A stretch of 64,000 nt of DNA from Scedosporium boydii (lineage: Eukaryota > Ascomycota > Sordariomycetes > Microascales > Microascaceae). Under the pieces are notes generated by a model. That model did no database searches, had not been told where the DNA came from, and was given only the letters and a program-made list of their open reading frames with translations. The stretch lies in contig NJFT01000169.1 in the NCBI GenBank assembly GCA_002221725.1, forward strand, positions 1-64,000, read 5' to 3'. The translations under genes were made by a program, and so were the position numbers. Positions 10,003-21,025 of this stretch are shown here, piece after piece; the stretch's first letter is position 1; each line of letters begins with the position of its first letter.

Positions 10003-12318
10003 ATGCCTCCGTCGGCGCGACGGTCCCAGAAGACTCGTCGCGAGTCTAAGAGGGACAACTCTACCGCCATCGACTCGTCGCCAACCCGCCCTGCCAAGCG
10101 CCGCAGAAAGGTAAGCTGGTCCATTTTTCATTACGGATTCAAGCCCCTCTACTTCATTTTCGCGTCCCGCCTCCCCTCCCCCGAGAACCTCCCCGCTAAT
10201 GCCCCATAACCCCGCTAGGTCGATGAGACGACGACTCTTTCGACTGCAGCCACAGCTGGCAATTCGAGTGCCGCAGCGCCACCCGTTCCCACCCCTTCTA
10301 CCGACCCCATCGAGGAAGAGGACTCTGTCCTCGGAAATGGAAGCGAAGGTGACCAGCTGGTCTCGCGCGTCGTCCATTATCTCACCTCCCCCAAAGACCA
10401 GCGCATCCAGGCCAGCAAGGATCACTCCAACGCTATCCACGAGACGAATAAGGATGGCGTCAAAGCCTACGCCAAGGTTGCCGCTCAAGACTGGACCTTT
10501 TACATCACAAAGCTCGAGGTGAACATTGGTCGCGCTTCCGACCCTCCCGCCGCTCATCCACCTGCTCCAGACGACGAGGACTTTGTCCATATCGATCTCG
10601 GTCCTAGCAAGACCGTCTCGCGCCAACATGCCGTCATATGCTTCGATACCAAGGAGGAACAGTGGTTCTTCCGCGTAAAGGGCCGCAACGGCGCGAAGAT
10701 CGATGGGGAGCCCATGAAGTCGGGGACCTCGCGGGGTCTCAAGAGCGGCGAGGTCATCGAGATTGGAGGCGTTGAGATGATGTTTGTACTCCCTACCGAA
10801 ATTAGTCCACTCCACATCAACGAGACGTATCTCCAGAGAGCTGGTATTTCGCCCTCCGAGCTCCCCAGTCCCGCCATTAATGCGCCCCTCCTATCTACAA
10901 CTCAGCCCTCCGATGATCTCCCGTCTTCCGCCCCGGCCTCCAGGCCTCCTCGTAGTAGCCAGAGTGCCCAACAGCAGCAGCAGCAGCAACAGCAGCTAAT
11001 TGCACCTGCCCCGCCAAACTACCGCCGCCCGGGAACCCCTCCTTCGGCAGCACGACGACGTACCACAATGGTTCAGATGACATCCCCGCAGGCTCCTGGT
11101 AGCGCCACCCCGTTCGGCATGACTCTCGAGATCGATCTATCCAAGGACGAAAATCGCCATATCAAGCCCCAGTTTAGTTATGCCCAGATGATTACGCAAG
11201 CTATCATACATACAGATGATGGCAAGCTCAACCTCAACGGCATCTACAACTTTATCATGGACAACTATGCCTATTATAGACACCAGGAGCCAGCCGGTTG
11301 GCAGGTAGGTCTCTTCGTCTCTGGAGTCTTTGTCCCCCCGCTGTGCCAATCTCTTTCTTTGCTAACCCTGCCGTTGTAGAACTCCATTCGACATAATCTC
11401 TCCCTTAACAAAGCCTTTGAAAAGGTTCCCCGATCAACCGATGAGCCTGGCAAGGGCATGAAGTGGCAGATCGTGAGCGAGTACAAGGATGAGATGGTGC
11501 GCAATGCGTTCAAGGGTGGCCGTGGCGGTCATCGTGGTAGCTCCGCTCCTTCCTCTCCGAGTCATGTCAACTACATCACCCTCACCAGGGATCCTGCATC
11601 GGCTAGAAAGCGCAGGATGTCCCCCATATTGTCACCCCCGCCCGCGTCCTCGTCCCTCGCCATTCCCCAGTCCACGCCCGATCGCAGCCGAAACCGGAGA
11701 AGCGCCGCTGTTCTCCCCAGTGACGGTAGCCCCCTTCCTCGACCCCGAAAGCCCGTACCGAACGCCGCGCCGTCTAGCTCGGTCTACCAGCCCCAGTCGC
11801 CCACTCTCGCGTCGTCGTACCTCCAGGACGAGAACACGTCGTTCGTGACCCCGGCGCCCCCGCGAGTTCACCCCCGTCTCGCGCCACCTAGCACGGCCCC
11901 GCGACCTAGCCAGCACATGCCGACTAGCTCTCCTGCACCGTTCTGGAAGTATGCTGATATTGGCAGCACGCCGCTGCGCCCCGCCGCGCAATTCGACGCC
12001 AGCCCTTCTAGGAGATTGGGCGGTGGTCTCCCTCATAGCAGCAGCCCCCCTGCTCGGCCTACCAAGTCTCCCGTGCTTAGCCCCGTGAAGCCTGCACCTG
12101 AGCCGCCGGCGGCGGATAGTTCGGCTGGTGACATTGAGGAGGAGCAAGGATTCGACCTGGCAAAGTGAGTTCCCCGCTAGAGTGCCCTAAGTATCACCAT
12201 GATGTTTCTCCAAAATACACCAACTAACCGACCATTCAGGGGCTTCCAAAGCATCGGCTCATATCACGCGCCCGTAAGCCAAGGTCTTCCCATCGCAAGG
12301 GCTCGGGACTCATTTTAA
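10003..12318 (+). CDS. fkh2: FHA-forkhead transcription factor, Fkh1/Fkh2 type
   Basis: Four exons (10003-10110, 10219-11304, 11380-12164, 12240-12318) give 685 residues. A basic N-terminus (KRRRK) is followed by an FHA domain at about residues 120-220 ([12 protein letters not shown], then SRQHAVICF with the conserved Arg/His, and GRNGAKIDG). Next come a linker with nine glutamines (287-295) and the forkhead domain at about 352-440 ([14 protein letters not shown], then recognition helix [16 protein letters not shown]). The tail is Ser/Pro-rich with many SP/TP sites, and the last exon encodes [14 protein letters not shown] plus forkhead is the architecture of yeast Fkh1/Fkh2, which control G2/M cell-cycle genes and, in filamentous fungi, development. 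The second intron splits the forkhead domain just before the recognition helix. The upstream region is unusually long. Confidence 0.93.
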
Positions 12319-13466
12319 ACAAATCCCCCCGGCATCACCCTCATAGATGGTTGTTTTTAACCTTCTTGTACCTTGTTTTACAGTACTTACTTCTTTTCGT
12401 GTTGTCCATATTTCCCCCCTCTTTTTTCTCTTTTTTTTTCAAGGAGTTTATGGTAAGGTGTCCGTCAAGTGGGAGGCTAGGTGTTTAATGGTCCGGCGTT
12501 CAAAGTCGTTATGGGATTTTTTTCCCATTGAAAGTTGCGGAGTTTTTATTTCCTTTCGTAAAGAAAGGCCTGGGAGCCAAAAATGGGGGTGGATTCAACG
12601 CTGGTTATTTGGGACTTTGAAAAGTTGTATTTTACGCATTGATCTTGTTAGGGTTTCTGTTTTTGAAGTTCCTTTCTCCTTGCTGTAAGGCTTCAGGTAG
12701 ATGTGATATGACTCTTTACCCATTCATTCATTCTATTTCTTAGCCCACACTCTGGAGGGGGGCATTATCTTGTGATCTATTATGTATCTGGTTGACCCAA
12801 CCTCTTTAAACGCTACTTACCTTCAGAGGTAGATGGGAGAGCTCTCGACCGCGGACTCGAAACTTAGAAACGAAGCATTCAAGACACACGCAAGAGAGAT
12901 ACGAGACTTGAAGTTTGACCTCTTTAAACGTACAATTCGATTCATTCTCCCAGAAGTATCGAGGTACATACAGTAAAATACATTCCTTCCATCAACGGAG
13001 GAGGGGGGTTTCTCTTCTCACCCTTTTTCTAACAAACAAAACACCGTTTTTTTTTTATCTTTCCTACTTGTTCCACACTTCATTTCATCCCTTGATACTT
13101 TTAGTACACAAAGATTTCTTTTCCTGTCCTAGCCTTCTTTTTTGGTTTCTTTCCCCATCCCCCCTCATTCCTGTTTTTGAGGTGCGTTGCCAAGTAGAGA
13201 AAAGTACATCTATATGAAGAGAGAAAAAAAAAATGGAGAGAAAAAAGCTGAGAATGGTGCCTTGAAAAAAATACAATGAGGGGAGAGAAAAGATGGGACT
13301 CTAAGCGTCTCGAAGCAGATGCCGTTCTTGTTTCCTAGTATACAGAGTACAAAAGACAATGAGAGAAAATGGAGAGATCAAAACGCTTCAAAGGGTGGAG
13401 GGGAAAAGAGGGAGGAGGGGGCGAGGGAAGAAGGAAAAGAGAGAGAGGGTAGGTTTGCTGAGTTCT
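12319..13466. other. Intergenic, convergent 3' ends
   Basis: This gap between the forkhead (+) and CLU (-) stop codons has T-rich runs on the left and a purine-rich stretch (13,370-13,450) on the right, as expected of two facing 3' UTRs. I see no gene. Confidence 0.65.
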
Positions 13467-16400
13467 TTATTTCGAGGCAGAAGAAGCGCCCCCTCTCCTC
13501 TTGGGGTTGCTCTTGCCCGAGCGGCTCTTATTCACCTTCTTTCCCTTCTGGTCGGTTCCCTCAATGTAGCGAATCAGCTCGTCGATGCTCCTAGAATCGA
13601 CGGTGGGAGCGTCCGCGGCGGCAGCAGCCGACGGCACGACGCCTCCCCTCACGGAAGCCTGGCCGAGAGCGGCGCGGGGGTTAGCGCCAACCCTGGTGAC
13701 GCCGGCGCGGAGGCGGCGGGCCTGCATGTCCTTAGCCTGCTTGGCGATGGAGACGGCGTTCTGCGTGAGCTGCTCGAGCCAGCTCTCGGCCTCCTTGGTG
13801 TTCTTGTCGTTGGGGCCGAGCTCGTTAAGGAAGATGTTATACGACTCGCGCATGCGGTTGACGGCGGCCTTGGAGTCTTGGTCGAGCGCGAGGGCCTGCG
13901 CGAGCTGGAAGAGGAGCGTGGCGGCATTGATGGACTGCTTGCCGAAGACGTTTTCGCAGACGCGCAGCGACTCCTCGAACCACAAGCGCGACTCGTGGTA
14001 GGCCTTGAGGTGCTGGAGCATCACGGCGGCGTTGTTGATGGTCGTGATCGAGTCGGGGTGGTCGGGACCGTAGATGATCTTCCATAGCTGGAGAGCGTGC
14101 CTGACATAGGTCAAGGCCGCCTTGCTGTCGCCGGCCTGGTGAACGAAGAGGCCGAGGTTGAGGTAGTTTAGAAGGGTCTCGGGGGAGTCGACACCAACAG
14201 TGCGCTCGGAGACTACAACGGCCTTCTTGGCGAGCTCGACGGCAACCTCCTTCTCGTCCATCTGGAAGTAGAGCATCGAGAGCGTGTTGTACGCCCTGGC
14301 AACCTCGGGGTGGACAATGCCGTAGATTTGCTCGTGCAAGGAGAGGGACTCCAGGAGGAGCTCCTGGCCGAGCTGGCGCTGGTTCTGGATGATCGAGATC
14401 CTGCCAGCCTCGAGCGCCTCCTCAGCGAGCGAGCTGCGAGGAGCTGAGTGCTTCACGATAGGCACGATGTTCAGAATATCCTCCGAGGTGAAGGTGTTGG
14501 CCGCGGCATTGGACGCCGTTGAGGCGGGCGAGCCATCCCTGGCCTTCTTCTTCTTCTTCTTATTGCTACCGTCACCATTGCTGTTCGCAGATTGAGCGGC
14601 AGCCTCGCTGGCAGCGGGAGCAGCCTGCTCGGTAGCCGGCTCGATACCGAAGTTGTACTCTCGGGCCTGGAGCTGTAGACCAAGCTTGAGGCTGGCCTCT
14701 CGGAGAAGTTGGCGGGGCTTGACCTGCTCCGCCCAGTCCTCGGGCAAAGTGTACCTAAATCGCTGGGCCACCTGCTCCTCGATGCTGGTCCTGAGGCTCT
14801 GAGGCGTGACCTTCTCGAAAGACAGATCAGCATCCGAGTAGAGAGCCGAAAGAGTTGAGTCAATGTCAGCGTTGGGCTTGGCGTTCACACGGAAGCCGAG
14901 GAGGCAGTTGAGGAGGTGAGAGATGCAGGCCGGCGCAAGTGTGTATGGCAGGCGGCGGAGATAGCCCGAGGCGATGTGCTTGAAGGCTCGCGAAACCATG
15001 TCCTGAATGCAGACATCAAGAAGGCACTTGAGGCGAGCATCAGTGGACTGGGAAGCAATCTTGCCGAGGTATCGGATGTTGATACCACGCTTGTGGAGCT
15101 GGCGGCTGAGGGACGAGCCGTCCATGGGGAAACCTGCATCGGATTCGACGAGGTCCTTGAGGAAGCTAGCGATGGCATGATCACGCAAGTACTGGCAGAC
15201 CTCGCGAACCTTCTTCTCGTCGGCCTCGAGTTCGGCCTTCTCCTCGTCGGTCTGAGGGACCTGGCCGCTGTAGACGTCAGGGTTGAGGGAGAATCGGAAC
15301 TTGGAGAGATCAATCTGATCCTTGCTCACGTCCTCCTCCTTCTTTTCATCACCCTCGGCACTCTCCTCCTCCTCCTCCTCCTTCTTCTCCTCCTTGGCCT
15401 CCTCCTCCTTAGCCTTGGCGCGGCTGGCCAGCTCAGCATCTACCCACTCCTTCATCTTCTGCCTGGCGTAGAGGTCAATAAGCTCGGGACGGAGGACAGT
15501 CATCCTGTGAGGGTAACGAGCTCCGCTGCTAGACGCCTCATCCGCCTCGGTCTCTTCCAACCAGGCAATATCGACGGGGGAAACGCGGTAGAGATCGAGG
15601 ACGTACTTGCGTCCGTCGGTACCGAGAAGTCCCTTCGTCTCCACACTGGCCTCGAGGTCGAATCGCTTGCCCTCCTTATCCCAGACGGGGTGCTTCTTGA
15701 CCTTGAGCGCGCGGGACAGCTTCTCGAAGGGAGCGGCGAATCGCTCGTCGGCGGTGACGACATCCTTGCCGTCAACACCGCCGTAGTCGATCTGGTGCTC
15801 ACCAGGCTCTCGCTGCTTAAAGATGCCAGGGACGATGCTCTGACCAACGACACGCTTACCAAGGTAGTCGACGACGACGGTGGCGGCAGTGAAGAGGCCG
15901 TCGATGTCCAACTGGTTCACAAGACGCACGCCCGCGACGTCCTTGCTAGTGGCAACCTTGGCAGCCTCGTCACCGCCCTCGGTGGTGAATGTGCCCACTC
16001 CGTCAGCACCAAAGGAGAAGAAGACGTTATTATACACGAAGATCTGCGCATCGGTGCACTCCGTGGGGTTCAAGGGAGGGATTTCGCCCCGAGCCACCAT
16101 CATAGCACCCCGCGTAGCGGCGTCGACGTAATCGGCAAAGAATTTGGCCAAAAGACGCTCTCGGAACACCCTATCCTGGACTGATTCCTTGGGGTGCTCC
16201 TTGGCGGATTGGAACTCTTCATTCCAGTCTCGGAGAGTGTCGGCATTCTCAATACCGCCGATGAGGTACGTCTCCTGAGATCTCGCGGGGTCGGCCTGGT
16301 GGGTGCACTGGGGAGCGCTCGAGGGTGGGACGGCCCAAGGAGCGGCGGGGATGGCGTGGGTGATTTGGAAGGCTGCGAGAGGGTCCTTGCGTCCGTTGTG

Positions 16401-17549
16401 CTCATGGAGCTTGGCAAGAGACTCGGTGAAGCTGGGGGAGATGAGCTCCAAGAGGCTCAGGAGCGAGTGCGCCTGGTGGCCCTTGGGAGTGCCCTTGGGG
16501 AAGGGATCGAACTTGGCGTTCGACGACTTGTTGACGTAGAAGCCTCCGACATGTGACGTGATTTGGTACTGTTCGCCCTCGTTGGTAGAAGCAACGAGGT
16601 ATAGAAGGTGACCCTTTTGTCGGAGGTGGCAAGGAGGGGGATGCCACGACGAGAGAGCAATCGACTTTATCGTCTTGGGAGCAGCTTCCTCGGCAGCTGG
16701 TACGAGAGCCGAAAGCGCAGGAGTGGCGTCGAAGTCGTAGTCGGCGACCGGGGACCCTTGGGCATTGGCGGCATTGGCATCCGCACCCTGCTGCTCAACG
16801 GGCAAGTCGCCGAGGAGGGAGATACCGGGAAGGATACCGTAGGTGATGTCACAGCGGTCACCGGCGGCACCGATGAGCTCCCGGATTCTCACGAAGTGCA
16901 GACGAGCCTCCCTCTCGGTGTAGGGCTCCTCGACGAGCTTGATCTCGGGGTTGGAGACAAGCTCGGGGACCTCAGCGAGAGTGATGAAGTCATTGAGGCG
17001 CTCTCCGTTGTGTTCGAGGCGGAAGCATGTGTATTGGAAAGCGGCTTGAAGATCGATCAGAGATTGCCGAACTTCGTGGACTTGTTCCTGGGTGGACACC
17101 TGTAGTGGAACAAAAAAGAAAAAAAAAAATAGACTGTTAGGAGGTGATTCTGAAAGAAGCTGAAGGAGAGGGCGGCAATTACTACTAACCTGCACCTGGA
17201 TTTTATGCGGAGCGTGGGGAAGGAGGACGGTAAGGGTCACGATGGCTATGAAACGTCAGTACCGTCATCGCCTAGCTTCGGCTGTGATAGAGCTGAAGCG
17301 ACAAGGAAGAAAAAAAGCTTACCGTCCACGCCAGCATCAGCCTGCTCCTCAGGAGCTTCAGCGTCTTCGGGACGGGAGCCGTTTAGTACAGGGGTATCGC
17401 CATTCTCTGGAGAAGCCACGATATCATGTTAGCACACGACCAGTAGCAGGGGGATAGCATCGCAATAGATGCAAGGATTGCAAGATCGCATGACCCCGTG
17501 GATGTGACGCACCTTTAGCCTGAGAAGATGCAGACTCCTGTTGGGACAT
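13467..17549 (-). CDS. CLU1: Clustered mitochondria protein (CLU/Tif31)
   Basis: Four exons (17513-17549, 17323-17406, 17190-17245, 13467-17099) give 1257 residues, normal for the family. The N-terminal MSQQESASSQAKENGDTPV leads into a ubiquitin-like segment (VTLTVLLPHAPHKIQVQ, then EQVHEVRQSL). A GSKL/CLU_N region includes SIALSSWHPPPCHLRQKGHL. The central CLU domain is at about residues 300-590 (ETYLIGGIENADTLRDWNEE, then RVFRERLLAKFFADYVDAA). Acidic/Lys low complexity follows (EEKKEEEEEESAEGDEKK), then an eIF3-p135-like region and a C-terminal TPR array at about 1000-1170. Family role: an mRNA-binding cytosolic factor that keeps mitochondria dispersed and associates with eIF3. The third intron (17100-17189) is 90 bases and stop-free in frame. 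The three 5' introns all lie within the first 47 codons. Confidence 0.95.
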
Positions 17550-18556
17550 GTTTCCTAACGTCAAAAACTGCTAACAATAGAAAACTATCGAGTTGAGTCG
17601 TAGATCGTAACGTGGATGCAATGGGAAGCTCAAACGTCAGAGCTCAAGCAGTGGAAGGAAAAAGAAGAACGACGGGAGAAAATCCTAACAACTCTTCTCA
17701 CAATTACAATATACAGAGAAATAGGGAGCGTATAGGAAAGATCAGAATAGAAAGAAGCTGGCCTAAGAGGACAGATGCATGTGTTGGGAGGCCAATTGGA
17801 GGATTAAAGATTTGTATGGTGAGGAAAGGTAGGAGTGGAAGTCACGGCTGAGGTTTTTGAGATTTTTTTTTTTCTTCTTTAGACCTTCTCAACTTTTCCT
17901 CTGGTCCCCTCGGGCCTCTGATGTAGCTCTGCATATGTCGGACCCGGCAAAGTTCGGGATTTGGGACATCCAATTGACAAGGGGCAAATTGACCAGAGAC
18001 AAAATCTTACCAGCTGGAGGCGTGAAGCTTATCTAAATTTTCAGTGGTTGCAGCTGGCGCGGACTGGTGGCACGATTGATTGTTACTTGTACACTTCCCC
18101 AAGGACGGACCAAATTATGGAGACCCTGGGGGAGGTGACTAAGCCTGATTAGGAAGTTTGTCAACATTTTGATCGCAACCACATCGAACTAAAACAACAA
18201 CGACGACAGAGTGAATTTGTGAATCTGCGACAACAGCATTCCAACGCTATATATTCTTAACCATCCCGAAGTCGAAGCCCCGATCACAACCCAGCAGAGT
18301 CGCCGAAAATTACTAGCATTCATTAACAGTGTATTCCAGGGGGTATATTTTGCGCAGCCCACACTCTCTTCTCCCTTCTCCCCGTTTTCGCCGACCAACG
18401 ACACACACCATCGACGACTGTACCAGTTATGCACGTCTAAGGGGGCATCGAGCTGAACCTTCCATACGCAAGTCTCAGGCGGCCATGTTTCAATAGCCAT
18501 TATTAGCCCCCCTTTCACATTATCCTTATCCTTCGCGATATCCTTACTTCCCGAGA
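17550..18556. promoter_or_regulatory. Divergent promoter region, CLU / 822-residue protein
   Basis: About 1 kb lies between divergent start codons. A poly-T/pyrimidine stretch lies near 17,860-17,900, and the side next to the 822-residue gene is pyrimidine-rich. I see no gene and no clear TATA box. Confidence 0.5.
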
Positions 18557-21025
18557 ATGAATATCACGCCTCCCAATGGCCGCCCCTCTCGCCGGGTCAG
18601 AACCGGAGCCTCAAGTGACGACGTGACGCAAACCTGGACTGCGCAGAGATGTCTCCGCCTCCTACGGCCAATTCACGTCTGCCTCAACAAATTGCGCCAG
18701 ATTAATGAAGAAGCTGCATTTGTCGGGCAGGATCTCAAGGGCCGGACGGTAGGGGGGAGGAAAAGGAAGCATACCTTGGAAGAAGACGAAGCCTACGATC
18801 CCTCGAAGCCGAAACGAGCCCGCGTCACGTACTCTCGGAGAAAACGCCAAGCCAGCACAGACAACGATGGCGAAAAACCCAAGGTGCAGTTCAAAGTGCC
18901 GAGCGCAGTCTCCAGGGCGCCGAAGACGCCAGGAAAGCTTTTCATGTCGACCCCCATCGTCCGTCGGATACGGGGAATTTCCCAAGAGGTTGCTTCGCTG
19001 AACTTGGGTCTCATACCGTCTTGGTGCCAGAATGGGGATACAGCCTCGACAACCCAGGATAGAAGCCGCCGATCGCGAGGCCGCCCGCCGAAGAGCTTGC
19101 AGACAACACCGGTGCCGACGCAAAGTCAGAGCACGCTTCAGTTAGACCAAGAACGCCAGTACGATGCATTAATAAAAGGGCTCGATTCTCTCTTACACCA
19201 TGCAGCGAACCAGAGCGGTCGTCGCTCAACGAGCCCACGGTCTTTCCTTGCCATGTGTCTTCGGCAAGTTCCTCAACAGCTCAAACGAATCGAGGAATGG
19301 GATGCTGCGGAGGCCGAACGACTTGGGGAGAAGTCGGCCATCAATACTCAGGACGCTGCACAGGAGATGTACGATCAGATGGAAGGCTTCAGTGGTATTG
19401 CCTTCGGCTGGGGACCGCTAAGGCACATGGTCCGGGCTCACGCTATGAGTATCATCTGCGACGCTGTCACCGAAGGCCTTCTTGATTTCGCAGTCGTAAA
19501 GCGCATCATTATCGCCTGCATCCAGCGGGAGTGTCTCCACGAAGCCACGACGCTGCTCGTTTCCGCGATGGAACAGCAGTATCCATCAGCAGAAACCCAA
19601 CAGGACGTGCCGCCACCGCAACCAAAGATGATAGAGCCCTTGGAGTACTTTATCACCTTCTGCAGGAAGCATAACTTATGGTCTACATTATTCGAGAAAC
19701 TAATCGGACTTATTTCGGAGAACCGAATCTCGGGAGAGTGGTTGTGCATCAAGGTCTTTGAGCCCGTCTGGGCCGGCTTGAGCGAGAAATTTGTGGTTGA
19801 CGGTGCAGCGTGTACGCGGACGCTAGAGTTCTTCCACGTCGCGATCTGGTCGCTTGTTGGTTCTTTATCGACAGCGCAGGAGGACGAGACGAAGACCAGC
19901 CGCCGGACACCTGCACAGATGTTTACGAGCATAGTCGGTGCAGTAACGGCGATGGCTATTATGTCGGGCCGGGCAAGGGCAGATGATGACGGGAGCGGAG
20001 TGACGGAGACCAAGGATGGGATATCGAGGGCGGTGCTTTGTGCGCTGGGCGGCTCCCTTGCGAGGCTTGAAGGAGAACGTCGGCGGGCGAGAACCACAGT
20101 TTCCCGACTTGTATTAGAGTTTAGCATCTATATGGTGACGACGGGGATTGGCAACAGCGATGCCTGTGACGTGGAAACGACGATAGAGGCCCCAGCGATC
20201 AGCTCTTCCAAGGCAGTAAACAGGAGGCTCTACGAAAGCGCAACGTCGCTGGTCTGCTCAGTGGCACAGCATTGCAGCCGCGGATCGGGATCGCCCACTC
20301 ATGAGCATCTCACAACAATTTGTGACTCGCTCGTGGGGTTGACCCTTGCGCAACACAATATTACAGATTTACGAAGGGAGGCCGCATTCCTACTCGCGCA
20401 GAGAACGGGCGATCTCAGAGACCTTGCGTACGCTGAGACCATGATGTCCGACATGGATACTTCTACTCGGCGGTCTTCATCATCCGGCCGTGCGGCCCAT
20501 CGTCCAAGCGAAAAGGAGAACAATGACCCAACGGCAACTTCGCTATATTCTGGCTGGAAGTGGGACGAGGGCATCAGCGAATGGATTCTCCGCACACCAC
20601 TACCAACGGCCCAAGCCGACAAGGCACTAACTAGCCGGGCGCAACCTGCGAGCCCAACGATCAGGCGACGACCGCAAGCTAAAGTCGTCACTGTCCAAGC
20701 ACGCACAGCGACGAGAAGCAGGAACAACACGCGCACGCATGCGCGCATAAACGACAGTCCTCTCCTCGAATCAGACTCCTCTGACGACGAGATAGCGATG
20801 CCGCCGATGGAAAGATGGACAGGCCGGCCGCCTCTAGCTACGAAGACCGACGCGCGAAACGCCAGGGTCGCGGCCGTGGCCGGGGCTTGTATGCCGGCCG
20901 CTGGTGAGAAGCTCGAGGCGCTGTCACGGCGCGGGTCTGCGGGGCCCGTCGTCAGGCGGAAAGTTGTGCGCAGGATTTCGTCGTGGGCTCATTTTGGGAG
21001 TAGTGATGACGAACTCTTGTTTTAG
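18557..21025 (+). CDS. Unrecognised 822-residue protein, probably nuclear
   Basis: This is a single uninterrupted exon starting at the first ATG. I do not recognise the family. Residues about 60-115 are strongly basic with nuclear-signal-like clusters (GGRKRKHTLEEDE, KPKRARV, YSRRKR). Residues about 195-510 look folded and mostly helical, with hydrophobic heptad-like patterns (AVVKRIIIACIQRECLHEAT, FHVAIWSLVGSL), suggesting a helical-repeat or scaffold domain. The last third is Ser/Arg/Pro-rich and disordered, with acidic patches (ESDSSDDEIAMPP), and ends in SWAHFGSSDDELLF, which resembles a conserved terminal peptide. No catalytic motif, zinc-binding pattern or membrane segment is evident. 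Length, composition and an open frame of 2.5 kb make it a real gene. Function unknown; chromatin or nuclear scaffold role is a guess. Confidence 0.85.
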   Translation: MNITPPNGRPSRRVRTGASSDDVTQTWTAQRCLRLLRPIHVCLNKLRQINEEAAFVGQDLKGRTVGGRKRKHTLEEDEAYDPSKPKRARVTYSRRKRQASTDNDGEKPKVQFKVPSAVSRAPKTPGKLFMSTPIVRRIRGISQEVASLNLGLIPSWCQNGDTASTTQDRSRRSRGRPPKSLQTTPVPTQSQSTLQLDQERQYDALIKGLDSLLHHAANQSGRRSTSPRSFLAMCLRQVPQQLKRIEEWDAAEAERLGEKSAINTQDAAQEMYDQMEGFSGIAFGWGPLRHMVRAHAMSIICDAVTEGLLDFAVVKRIIIACIQRECLHEATTLLVSAMEQQYPSAETQQDVPPPQPKMIEPLEYFITFCRKHNLWSTLFEKLIGLISENRISGEWLCIKVFEPVWAGLSEKFVVDGAACTRTLEFFHVAIWSLVGSLSTAQEDETKTSRRTPAQMFTSIVGAVTAMAIMSGRARADDDGSGVTETKDGISRAVLCALGGSLARLEGERRRARTTVSRLVLEFSIYMVTTGIGNSDACDVETTIEAPAISSSKAVNRRLYESATSLVCSVAQHCSRGSGSPTHEHLTTICDSLVGLTLAQHNITDLRREAAFLLAQRTGDLRDLAYAETMMSDMDTSTRRSSSSGRAAHRPSEKENNDPTATSLYSGWKWDEGISEWILRTPLPTAQADKALTSRAQPASPTIRRRPQAKVVTVQARTATRSRNNTRTHARINDSPLLESDSSDDEIAMPPMERWTGRPPLATKTDARNARVAAVAGACMPAAGEKLEALSRRGSAGPVVRRKVVRRISSWAHFGSSDDELLF

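Noticed and set aside
14916..16184. 422-residue open frame on the + strand opposite CLU
   Set aside because: It is a shadow of the CLU coding sequence. The Leu/Gly/Asp-rich composition is the antisense of a GC-rich gene.
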